Assembly (NCBI GenBank): GCA_015179025.1
Contig: WHUX01000111.1
Coordinates: 114,183-178,182 of the forward strand
DNA: 64,000 nt
Source: Terfezia claveryi
Lineage: Eukaryota; Ascomycota; Pezizomycetes; Pezizales; Pezizaceae
Direction: 5' to 3'
Position 1 is the first letter of the stretch; each line of letters opens with the position of its first letter. Below the pieces are notes generated by a model. That model had not been told where the DNA came from, ran no database searches, and saw nothing but the letters and a program-made list of their open reading frames with translations. Shown here piece by piece: positions 34,715 to 44,619 of the stretch. The position numbers and the translations under genes are program-made.

Positions 34715-37289
34715 GGGTGTAGGACTGTGGGGGGTAAGGCACAGGAGGGGCGGTTTTATTCGTTTGTGTGCGAGAATACGTGCGTTTGTGGGCTTTCCTT
34801 GTTTTCTTCATGCATGTTTCTTGCTACTGATACTTATGTTGTTTGCATTTGTGTTGGGTGGGTGATGGGAGGGGTTGAAACTACCTAAGTACCCACCCGA
34901 GTGGACGGGATTATATATGAAATGAAATTAGCTCTTCTACGACTTGATTAGTATTACGGCTTGAAATACTTCCACTGCTAGTTCCCTTGTTAAATACCCA
35001 GCAGTCCCGTTTGCCTGTATAAGTGGGGCAGGGAAAGGGTTGAAGGCAGTTGGCTGGGTGGGTTTTGTTTGTTGGAGGATTTGTTGTTATCCCGCCAATC
35101 ACGCCGTGTTACCCGGAACGAGACTATATTACCCTGAACTCTGGGGCATAATATATGACCACACCTTTCCTCGTTCTCTCCCTTCTACTTCAACACCACA
35201 ATCTAAATTGTCACTGAGACACATGCTATAGCAAGCACAAAGGCAGAGTATCCAATTTTGAACTACTACTTGCAGGTGGTCGTTTGATCCCCTATTGACA
35301 ACATGATTCAAAGGCTTACCTTACGCCTCACAGTTCGCTCTAGGAGTCAAATAGATCGAAGGTAAGAAAAATTATATTTTCCGAGGAAATTCAGGCGTTG
35401 CTGGTTGTGGTGGAAGGATCGATAATCATGAAGATATCGGCAAATTTAGCTATGCTATGGGTATCGTATGTACAGGAGAAGAACTTGAAATTTTGCAATT
35501 CCCAATTACACCATACTCCAGTGCTTAGATAGCTAATCCATTAAACTATTCTAGTATGGAAATGTACATGAGTGGAGTCCTACCAAGCTAACCACAAAAA
35601 AAGTTCGGTCTAGGTACGAGAACACCCACGTGCTCCATAGCCTTGCATCAGACCATCTGCGTATACGGGAACTCCATTCAAGCAAAAAATAATGACTTGC
35701 CAAAAGTTTTTGGCCCTGGGGAGGGGGGCGAGTGGACTCGCCTCAATTGCGATAGTCTGTGCTGGATATATTTCCGAGACCAACTCCTGTTTCAGGGCTC
35801 CTGAAGAGCGAGCCCACGGACTGCGACAACCCTTACCCACCTAGTAATCTCAATCTCCGACGTGAGGGAGTGTTGCAGCCACTTATTGAAGTAGGCGCCG
35901 ACTACGCTGACATGAATGTGGATAGGGCAACAGCTGATGCCAAAGTCGGCTTCACCGTTACCCCTGGCGGAAGTTCACACCGAATCGGAGCGACGGAAGG
36001 TAAAGGCAAGGGATCGGGTAGAGACTACCTGGGGTGCGGGTTGGGGAGATTTGGTGGGGCACCGGATGCTTCCATGGCCAGCAGAAGATTTTCTCATGGT
36101 GCGCTTACGTTGTTGGATGTATCGCTCAAGTACTCCAGCCTAACCACTCCATTTCTAATTCACTGAGATTTTCCCCAAACTTTTCAAACTTTTCAAACTT
36201 TTCAAAATTTCTCATTTTTAGAATATTTCCTATAACTTCTATAAGGAAATGTTCTAGGTTTCAGAATCATTCTCGAAGAAGGTAGAAGCCAGAACGGAGA
36301 AGAAGCAAGAATGTGACTCCAATGAGTCTGCTTCCTTCTGATGATACCCAGACAGTACAAACCCCCTAAACTATACTACAAGTTTTGAGGCCTCGTGGCA
36401 CCCAAGGTTTAAAGTAAAGCCCATAGAGTACCTTGGAATTCAATGGCCTGAGCCTGAGCCACGAGGCCCAGGCCTTCAGCCCAGGCCTTCCTCGCCAGCT
36501 TGTGCATCTTCTTCCCATTCAACAAGTTCGCATATACTTTATCAACCCTCTACTCAAATCCTTTTCACAGATTCGGAGCTGCTCGTGTGGGTATTGATGA
36601 TAATGAACCCATTCTCTCCCTAGAAAGGTAGCTATAGCCGTCCACTGGCATGGGAGAAAGGATCATAATCAACGGAATGGCGGAAAACACCTGAACATAC
36701 TCACGGGGATGCGGGTTCCATATACGTACTAGTACTATCATGCAGGGCTAAGCTAGTGCTCAGTTGCTTCTTTGCGACTGACAAGCGAGCCATCGAATTT
36801 CGTAGCCCACCAGGGGCTAAGATCTCCGTCGGATCCGAAGACAGAGACACTTGCATCACCAATGACAATCGGGACGATGTCAAAATTCAGCAAGAAGAGG
36901 ATGATGGCCGTGACACCTAAAAACTTAGTTATGGGTGATTTGAGAAGAAGAAGATGCCCCTTTGGGGCTGAGGGTGTGGTTTCTAGATTTTTTGTTATCA
37001 CTCCAACCCGTCTGTTACCCTGAACGAAGCAACATTGCTGGTGGGGGCATTACCCTGAATTCGAGAGTAAACAGATATAAGTATCCCGCCTTCTTTATAA
37101 CTGGAACAAAAAATGTCACTCTGACATATGCTATAGCAAACCCCACACAATGCATTCAACCGCTTCCCTACTACCAGTATACTGTTACAGTCTGTGACGG
37201 GTTGTGCCGTTACATATCCACCCACCGCAAACCGCATCCATGGTATGGCTTTCAGGGTAATGACATGTATCCGTATAGGGTACAGGGCG

Positions 37290-37990
37290 GAGGAAGCCAC
37301 CCGTCATCCCTATCTCTCCGCTATGCAGACTGGGGGAGGGCCACAATTTCTCATCCCTGGCAGCACAGCCATAGCAGGCGGACAAATTTATCCTCCCCAA
37401 TGACCGCTACCGGACGCTCAAGCCCACCGGCCATCATACACCAGAGGGCAGGGCAAGTGTGACCTTACAGAATGTGACCAATGAGTGGAACGCCGAAAAG
37501 GAAGATCCACTTGTGACCTTCCACCTTCCCAGTGTTTGATGCTATGTGTTTCGACAGGATGCCGTTCCGCAATATTATGACCTTCACCTCCGAACAGATG
37601 AGCGTCAGTATTCAGTAGTCAATAAAGTCAACAGATCCAACGTCAGCCGTTTATCTAGAGAGAGAGCAGTTCCCAGTGTACGGACCCAAGGACAGCCGTT
37701 GATATTTGAGAATTCCAATAATCGAGCACAGATAACAGAAAAACGCAATAGTGTTATCCTTTAAAGGTCAAGACGATAGAAATCTCTTGGTGTGGTCCCC
37801 AGCTGTGGGAGAGAAGACCAAGGTATCTATTTCTATGACCGTGAGATGAAGGTTATCTACTCTCGACTCAGATTCGTGTCATCCATATACTTGGAGCCAT
37901 CTTGTATGACCTCATCAAGTACATGAGAAGGGAGCAACCTGGGACACACCTAGGCTTGCAAAACACAAGAAGCTCGATGGGGTATGGGTT
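37290..37990 (+). pseudogene. Decayed gene of unknown family
   Basis: Several plus-strand segments in shifting frames read like protein: one ending GGGPQFLIPGSTAIAGGQIY (to about 37400), one with GRASVTLQNVTNEWNAEKED (about 37445-37505), one of about 70 residues with VPQYYDLHLRTDERQYSVV (37555-37763), and one with QDDRNLLVWSPAVGEKTKV (about 37770-37826). Stops and frame changes separate them and I see no splice sites that join them. I cannot name the family. Confidence 0.3.
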
Positions 37991-38018
37991 GTGTAAGCGA
38001 GCCTGCACTATGCTAGCT

Positions 38019-38063
<45 letters not shown>
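38019..38063. repeat. (GTA)n microsatellite
   Basis: About fifteen perfect GTA units. Confidence 0.95.
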
Positions 38064-38817
38064 AGCTGATTCTGCTATACTATCATTCTTCAGTGATTTC
38101 TTACAATAACAGTCCCCGCTGAATATAGACAAGGAAATGATAAATTCCCGACAACCCATAATATAAGCGAATCACAAAAGGAAGGAACTTCAGAACGGAA
38201 AGATGCAACAATAAACAGGCCCGAGACGCACAAGCAAGGGGAGAAGACCCTAGGAATGGGAGGTTGTCAATTCAAGAGTAATCACTTTACCTCCGAAAAG
38301 GCACGGCATGCCTTTTGTGATGTAAGAACCTGCGTATATTGGAGATGTGATCCGGGCTCGAATTCTTCCTTCTTAGCACTTTTTTGTTTTCTTGGTGGTC
38401 TCGACTTTTTCTTGGGTTTTATTTGATTTCTTAACTAAAAGAATCTGCTGGGCGAGGGCATTGGTGTGATCCTTTAAAAATCTGGCATAGTCTATGTAAG
38501 TAGAAATTTATACTATGTAAGGCCCTAGTACAGAGTTACCAGCCTAGATATATACGATAAAAAAATATATATATATGTATAAAATACAAGAATTTGTTAC
38601 CCCTGGAGCCACAAAAGCCTATAAAACTTTTAAACTATAATCTATTTGTTTTCATTATGGGAATTGAGAAGCTCGATTCATACTCCATGTACCATATTCA
38701 TAAGATCATATTGTATTATATGCTATAGGAATAAGCACAATATTTTCTTGCAAGGGGTTACAGGGATTTGAAATAAAACAAATACAATTAATACACTTGT
38801 GGCATGCAGGGGTCACA

Positions 38818-38864
38818 TAAGCTAAGAATGAGGGGATCATTATGAATCCTCTATTCTTAGCTTA
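38818..38864. repeat. Hairpin with 12-bp perfect arms
   Basis: TAAGCTAAGAAT (38818-38829) pairs with ATTCTTAGCTTA (38853-38864); pairing continues imperfectly inward. It lies close to the 17-bp word shared with the 15-kb MITE. Confidence 0.7.
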
Positions 38865-39287
38865 TCTACACTCCAAAGGATTCCCCCACCCCAAATTTTC
38901 TAGCTTATCTTGGCGTCAACCATAGTCGCTTTGGAAAAATAGAGCAAAGAACAATAGGGTTTGTGAACGTTTTATTCACATGCACATATATGATATCCCA
39001 TGAACTGCTAATACAAGCTCCATGTACATTACAGCAGCAACTAAGCCAGAAGCAGTAATAACACCCATAGTTGGTAGCACTGGTTATTTTTATTATACAA
39101 CATTCTGATCAATAATATATTAATATATATCATGATATGCTATATGAATACATATATATATATAAGTATGTTATGATCATGTTGCCAGTTTTTGTAAATA
39201 CATACTATATACCACAACCATGCCTCCAAAATGCAAGTGTCTTCTAGAAGGTTCAAATGCTCCTCTAAAAAAATAGAAGTGTTTTCT

Positions 39288-39470
39288 AAAGCCAAAGGCC
39301 CCTCCAAAGCTAAAGGCCTCTCTGAAGCTAAAGACCTCAAAGGCTCCTCTGAAGCTAAAGGCCTCTCTAAAGCTAAAGGCCCCTCTGAAGCTAAAGGTAC
39401 CTCCAAAGCCAAAGGCCCCTTCAAAGCCAAAGGCATCTCTAAAGTCAAAGGCACCAAAGGCAAAGTCAAA
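39288..39470. repeat. 15-bp minisatellite encoding SKAKG repeats
   Basis: About twelve imperfect 15-bp units that read as KAKGPS, KAKGLS and EAKGTS variants on the plus strand. The other strand is open too. It sits at the 5' edge of the transposase relic. Confidence 0.75.
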
Positions 39471-39910
39471 ACATAAGGCTTTAGTAGATTTAGACCCAAA
39501 TGTACTAATACTAGAGGTATATATACCAATATCACTGGAAGAGTATACACCATTAAAGCATCATGAGTATAGTGTAAAATCACTACTTTTATAGCTAACT
39601 TCCTCAATTGAGTACTTTAGCTACTTTTTTAACTTGAAGATTTGGGAGGTTCTTTGTGATGGTACCAATATATATCAAGCCTCCAAACAGAGCACTCAAG
39701 CTACTGGGTCTAGTGCACGAATATAGAAGCTAGTGACTATTAGGGACCTCAAAATATGGATAGAGCTTATTATCTATATGGGCATTATTCCTTGTCTAAG
39801 TGTAGAGGACTTTTAGGCAGAAGGCATATGATAGAAGATTATGGATATAATGGAATTGAATCAATTTCAACAAATTCATTAATATATTTATATATCGATT
39901 CTAGTAAGTA

Positions 39911-40077
39911 CACCAGTGCCAGCAGTGCTAGTATTGCCAGCAGTACTAGCTTCACTAGTAGTGCTAGTATTACCAGCAGCACTAGCTTCACTAGCAGTAC
40001 CAATATCACCAGCAGTACTAGCTTCACTAGTAGTGCCAGTATTGCTAGCACCAGCAGTACTAGCAGCACTAGCATGG
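39911..40077. repeat. Ser/Thr/Ala-type low-complexity tandem tract
   Basis: About five imperfect 30-bp units (SSTSFTSSASIT when translated), open on both strands, inside the transposase relic. A related TCTGCTGCC-rich tract lies at 40320-40660. Confidence 0.7.
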
Positions 40078-41639
40078 TATGAGAAGCTTGAACTGGTAGC
40101 ATCTATGCTAGTAAATTGCTTCAAATCAGTATATATACTATCAAGTAGTTGTGTAATTGATGAGATGATAGTATGCTTTACAGGGCGCTTAAAGCACTTA
40201 TTAAAAATGTCAAACAAGCCAATTAATCAGGGGTATAAGATATTTGCCATATGTAATTATGGCTATATATATGGCTTTGAATTTTACTCTAGAGTTAATA
40301 GACCTTCTAGTACTATTGGAACTGCATCTGCTACTAATACCTCTACTGCCTTTGCTGCCTCTGCTACCTCCACTTCTGCTGCCTCTGCTGCCTCTGCTGC
40401 CTCTGCTGCCTCCACTACTAATGCCTCCACTACCTTTGCTACCCCTACTGCTTCTTCCTCTATCTCCACTACATCCACTAGTAATGCCTTCACCCTACCT
40501 TCACTAATGCCCCTACTGCCTCTATAGTCAATTCCTTTACCACCCCTACCAATACTTCAGCTACCTCCACTAATGCTTCAGCTGGGTCCAGTAATGCCTT
40601 TACTAATGTCTCCACTAATGCCTTCTCCAATCTAGGATCTTATTCCAATATCTATAATATGCTTATGACTAGTAAAGCTATTGTGATACCATAAGTGCCA
40701 ATATAGTATATATTTTGATAGTTTCTTTAGCAATACTATATTATTTGCAACTCTTCGAGAGTTAGGTATTAGTGCTTGTAGTACTGCATACAAAGTTCAG
40801 TTTTCAGTTGAACTACAAGTATATAAGGAGAAGAGTAAGGGTTTTGAATGGGGTGACTTAGCCTCTGTTTCTAGAGATAATGTCTTATATATACAATAGC
40901 AGGATAATACTGGTGTTTTCCTTATGACTATACTTCATAACCTTGATAATAGTGTAGTTACAAATTGAAAAAGACCTAGAAAAGGTATTCCTGCTGTTCA
41001 GGAGATATTTGGTACTAATGTATGTAAGCTTCTTACAATCTCTCTTATGATTAATGATTTCAATAATCATATAGTAGGGGGGGTAGATATTGCTAATTAG
41101 TTATGATCATACTACTATATATAGTTAGCAAGTCGTCGTTCATGGCTACCACTTTTTTACTGGCTATTGGATACAACACTTGTAAATAGCTATATCTTAT
41201 ATTGTATATATAATCCTTCTGTATCATATAAGAAGTTTAAGTTTAGTATAGCCTAGGCATTATGGAGTACTATACCAGTACTAGTGGCTTCAACTTCAGA
41301 CCACTTGCATGTACTTGTCAAGAAAAAGGCTTATCAATTTTATAAAGCAAGTGGTTGTACTTCTTGAACATATTATATATGTACTTATTATAAATTTCTC
41401 TATTGTTTATTATATATATAGATTATAGAAATAGATAATAGAAATAGATAATAGAAATAGATACTAGTAATAGAAATAGATAATAAATACAAACCTAAAG
41501 TTTACTGCTGCTGCTATCTATATGATATGTAGGTTAGTTAGCATCTATAGCAAAGGTATAAAAAGTAAGGTACTTACTTTTATCACCTAAAGAGTCTAGT
41601 CCTAGCCAGTTATAATATATAAAAAGATACGAAAAAAAC

Positions 41640-42030
41640 AAATATATAAGAATACAAAGAAAAAAACCCTCCCTCTCCCCCCCTACCCTCTTCCCCTACC
41701 TCCTACCCCCTATCCTCCTACTCCTTCCTCTTACCTCCTACCCCCTATCTCCCTACCTCCTACCCTCTACCTCCCTACCCCCCTACCCCCTCCCTCTCCC
41801 TCTACCCCCCTACCTCTTTACCCTACTCTACCTCCTCCCTTACCCCACCTTTCTCTCTCACCACTCTCCTGCTACCAGCCTCCACTGCCTGCTCTCCCCA
41901 CTAGCTATTCTTTCCTACCACTAGTCTCTCCTACTGCTAGCATCTCCACCGCCAGCCCTCCCAATACCAGTCCTTCCTACTACTAGCCCTTGACCCCACC
42001 GCTAGTCCTGCTGCTAGTCCTGCTGCTATA
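41640..42030. repeat. Pyrimidine-rich degenerate minisatellite
   Basis: CCCCTACC-type runs, then CTACTAGTCC/CTGCTAGTCC-like units. The same unit type resumes at 42660-42707 and at 48953-49290, on either side of Gypsy A. Confidence 0.7.
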
Positions 42031-42059
42031 AAGAAGTCACATTCCATTTCCTAATAAAA

Positions 42060-42481
42060 TGTAACTCCCATTACATACCAACTTTTAACCTAGTGGAATA
42101 AGCTATTATCAGGCCGCCAGCATTGGCCGGCAGATGATAATAAAGGTATAGTAACTCATGTATTTCATTATAGTAATGAGCGTGACTCATTGGAAGAGTC
42201 ACGCAGTACTTGTAGTTATATTTCCTAGTAGTTTCTGGAAGTTTCTATCATGTTGATTTCAAATCATATAATAGGTCAGATAATGGCGCACTGCCTCAGC
42301 ACTGCCCCAGCACTGCCCCACTCTGGACAGTATATAGTCCCCTAAATTCCCCTCAGTTGGAGGAGCATTCAAGCCAGTAATAGAGACAGAAACAGAGTAG
42401 TAGATATCTACCAATAATAAAGTATTGAGTTATTATATTCAGGGCCCGTTTGAGCCCATCTCTCTCTATATTCCAATAACA
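42060..42481 (+). repeat. LTR relic related to the Gypsy C LTR
   Basis: A TGTAAC...ATAACA interval of 422 bp. Positions about 42270-42365 share a diverged segment with the Gypsy C LTR in opposite orientation (around 54950-55035), including CAGCACTGCCCCAGCACTGC and ATATAGTCCCCT followed by TCAGTTGGA. The exact ends are inferred. About 220 bp of further sequence follows before Gypsy A, so this may be a 5' LTR with its body lost. Confidence 0.4.
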
Positions 42482-42702
42482 AGTTATAGGCTGGTCGGGC
42501 CTACCTTTTACAACTAGAGCGACAATAGAATATATGCAAGCAAGATATACTTAAACAGAAGCTATAGGTTCCGTGCACCTATAGTTTGCTGTAGTAAACT
42601 CTAATACTGCCGCCCGGTAGTGGAGAGTTGGTTATGAAGCATGCCACCTTACTTTACAGCTGCTAGCCCCCGCTGACAGCTCTTTCCACCAGCTATCTCC
42701 TC

Positions 42703-42707
42703 CTACT
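42703..42707. other. Target-site duplication of Gypsy A, left copy (CTACT)
   Basis: CTACT immediately before the 5' LTR matches CTACT at 48948-48952 immediately after the 3' LTR, as expected for the 5-bp duplication made by a Ty3/Gypsy integrase. Confidence 0.85.
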
Positions 42708-43265
42708 TGTCACAACCGTCCTTTCCTAGCCAGGTTTGAGAGTCAGACGAGATTCTGTCCGACTCTCATTATTGTTGATTGATTGATATCGTTGTTATCT
42801 CTGTTCCCGAGATAAGGGGTCTCGGGAACCTTATTCCTTCCGGTGGCCTTGGCCAGGAAGGAAGCCTGTATATATAGCTTGCTCTCTCCGCCCTCTCGTT
42901 GGATCCCCATCCAACGTCTTGTATATCCAATACAGGGCCTTGCTTCTCTCCACGCTGGTGCATCTCCCTTGTGCACCTCCTTGTCTCGCCTCGACTCTGC
43001 AGCCCTGCTGCCCACCCCGCGAACCTCCTGTCCTTGCCTTGCCTCGCCTTGTGTTTGCAGCCCAGCTGCCTCCCTTGACACACGCGGCAACTGCTTCCGC
43101 GTGTCTCGTGTCCCTTGCCCTCTGCCCCTCTTGCCTCTTGCCCTTGCCCCCCGTCCCAGCCTTCCCCTAGTCACACACGTAGCGTTCCTACGTGTGTCTT
43201 GCCCTAGCCTCTGCCCTCTCCCTGGCGTACCCCTTGGTCGCCTTGTTCACAGAGCCCACGTTACA
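42708..43265 (+). repeat. 5' LTR of Gypsy A
   Basis: Starts TGTCACAACC and ends GTTACA. A TATA box (TATATATAG, 42869-42877) lies in the first third. The LTR is rich in perfect short inverted repeats: 42738-42767 (GAGAGTC/GACTCTC), 42803-42829 (GTTCCCGAGA/TCTCGGGAAC), 42897-42916 (CGTTGGAT/ATCCAACG), 43080-43104 (ACACGCGG/CCGCGTGT) and 43173-43197 (ACACACGTAG/CTACGTGTGT). Long open frames on both strands come from its skewed composition and are not genes. Confidence 0.93.
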
Positions 43266-43300
43266 CTACGTTGGATCACTCTGATCAACCAGTATGCTCA

Positions 43301-44509
43301 ATGGCTGCCCAAGACACCACCCCCGCGCTCGCAGCCAGATTTCGAGCCTGGCAAGCTCTATCTATTTCCATGAACCAGGACGATTTTGGCAGCTATCGTC
43401 AGACCATTATCGATATATACCTGGCGGCGGATGCCTTAGGCCAACGACTGGAATTAGCCATCCATGAAGGCCAACAAAAACAGACCAGAACCAATGACGA
43501 GGTCACGATACTCACCAAAGACCTCCTCTCCTGCCAGGCTGACCTCGCAACCGCCCAGAACGACTTGATCAATGAAAGAAGGACCATCCAGAGCCTGAAT
43601 AGAGCCCTGGACACAATCCAAGCAGCCCCAGCACCCCAAGCACTACAGGCACCCAAGACCCAGGATCTCCCTACCCTGCCAAAGTTCAATGGCGACAGGA
43701 CTCGCCTGAAAGCCTGGAAAAATTCCATCAAAATCAAACTAACTGGGGATGCTGCAAAATTCCCTACCGTTCAGCACCGATTAGCTTATGTATACGGCCT
43801 ATTGGAGGGCAGAGCTTTGGACCAGGTCCAACCCTATGTGCTCGATGACCGCTTCAACCTCCCTGATGTTGCTGCTCTACTCACAATCCTCGACCGTGCC
43901 TTCGGAGACCCAGACCCCGTGGGTACGGCAACTCGCGCTCTCCAAGCACTAAAACAGAAGGGCCATGACCTCTCAACATACGTGGCAGAATTCTCAAGGT
44001 TGGCAGCAGAGGTGGAGTGGAACGATCGGGTGAAGCTGGAACAGTTCGAGGAAGGCCTCAATATTGAGCTCAAACAGGCCCTCCTCCAATCTCCAGATGT
44101 TAAAACCCTGGATGAATTCATTGATCAGGCATCCAAGATGGAGCAAAAGATGGCTAGGTTGAGAGTCCAGGTCAGTGCCCCCAGTACCTATCGGCCTCCT
44201 GTAAAAACCCAGCACCCCCAGCAACAAACTCGACCCCAGAACCCTAGCCCTCAGACCCAAGCTACAGCCAATAAGCCAGCCCACCCATCTCTGGTGGCGG
44301 GCGGCACCACCCCCATGGATTTATCATCAGGAAGGCCCCGCCTGACACAAGATGAGAGGGAACGTCGCCGCAACAATGGGTTGTGCATTGCCTGTGGGAA
44401 AGGGGACCACTTCATCGCGGCCTGTCCCCTCCGCAAAAACCACTCCTTGGCCGTACATGCGATATCCGAGACCCTGGAAGAGTCGGGAAAAGTGGAGTCC
44501 CTTGCCTAG
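43301..44509 (+). CDS. Gag polyprotein of Gypsy A
   Basis: Open frame of 402 residues from the ATG at 43301, 36 bp after the 5' LTR. It forms the capsid of the virus-like particle. Seen: an N-terminal helical region with a coiled-coil-like stretch (about 60-110), the capsid core starting PTLPKFNGDRTRLKAWKNSI (about 125-144) with a retrotransposon-gag pattern of DPVGTATRALQALKQKG and LSTYVAEFSRLAAEVEWND, a Gln/Pro-rich linker, and one CCHC zinc knuckle CIACGKGDHFIAAC near residue 365. There are no internal stops, unlike pol. The frame is the same as most of pol but ends in a stop at 44507-44509. The intact state suggests either recent insertion or chance escape from mutation. Confidence 0.85.
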   Translation: MAAQDTTPALAARFRAWQALSISMNQDDFGSYRQTIIDIYLAADALGQRLELAIHEGQQKQTRTNDEVTILTKDLLSCQADLATAQNDLINERRTIQSLNRALDTIQAAPAPQALQAPKTQDLPTLPKFNGDRTRLKAWKNSIKIKLTGDAAKFPTVQHRLAYVYGLLEGRALDQVQPYVLDDRFNLPDVAALLTILDRAFGDPDPVGTATRALQALKQKGHDLSTYVAEFSRLAAEVEWNDRVKLEQFEEGLNIELKQALLQSPDVKTLDEFIDQASKMEQKMARLRVQVSAPSTYRPPVKTQHPQQQTRPQNPSPQTQATANKPAHPSLVAGGTTPMDLSSGRPRLTQDERERRRNNGLCIACGKGDHFIAACPLRKNHSLAVHAISETLEESGKVESLA

Positions 44510-44619
44510 TTACTGACACTAGCAAGGGACCTATCCTGGGTCATTTGTCTTTGTCGTCTTTCTCTGTTCCTGCATCTATGTCTGTTGACGAATCTCGCTT
44601 GTTTGGCGAGCTTTTGTAG

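Larger units (their letters stand above)
34715..39229. other. Long spacer with simple repeats and gene relics
   Basis: No intact gene is supported. Contents: a diverged repeat pair near 35108-35235 and 37015-37140, repeated TTTTCAAAC units at about 36175-36205, a gene relic at 37290-37990, a GTA microsatellite (38019-38063), a 17-bp word shared with the MITE at 15 kb (38752-38768) and a 12-bp hairpin (38818-38864). The DNA becomes more AT-rich after about 38.4 kb, where the repeat island begins. Frames at 35759-36166 (+) and 37001-36753 (-) are unassigned. Confidence 0.45.
39230..41370 (+). pseudogene. piggyBac-like (DDE_Tnp_1_7) transposase relic
   Basis: A decayed transposase read with several stops. 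N-terminal part (about 39480-39830): a segment like VKSLLL..LTSSIEYFSYFFN, then TIRDLKIWIELIIYMGIIPC followed by LSVEDF and a stop where piggyBac proteins have 'W'. Middle (about 40150-40305): IDEMIVCFTGRLKHLLKMSN then KPINQGYKIFAICNYGYIYG, the piggyBac 'KPI..GYK' block. C-terminal part (40714-41370): FDSFFSNTILFATLRELGIS, KGFEWGDLAS, GGVDIAN followed by two stops, then SRRSWLPLFYWLLDTTLVNS. The middle and C-terminal parts share one frame. Lost codons are mostly Trp or Gln, as under C-to-T deamination. Low-complexity tracts (39288-39470, 39911-40077, 40320-40660) interrupt the gene. The family call rests on motif order seen by eye. No terminal repeats were identified. Confidence 0.7.

Noticed and set aside
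39140..39607. 155-codon minus-strand frame with LALEGPLALERP repeats
   Set aside because: It is the antisense of the 15-bp minisatellite, which is open on both strands by composition.
42743..43174. Long frames inside both Gypsy A LTRs (also 48525-49016)
   Set aside because: They arise from the pyrimidine-skewed, stop-poor LTR sequence; identical frames in both LTRs and on both strands argue against genes.
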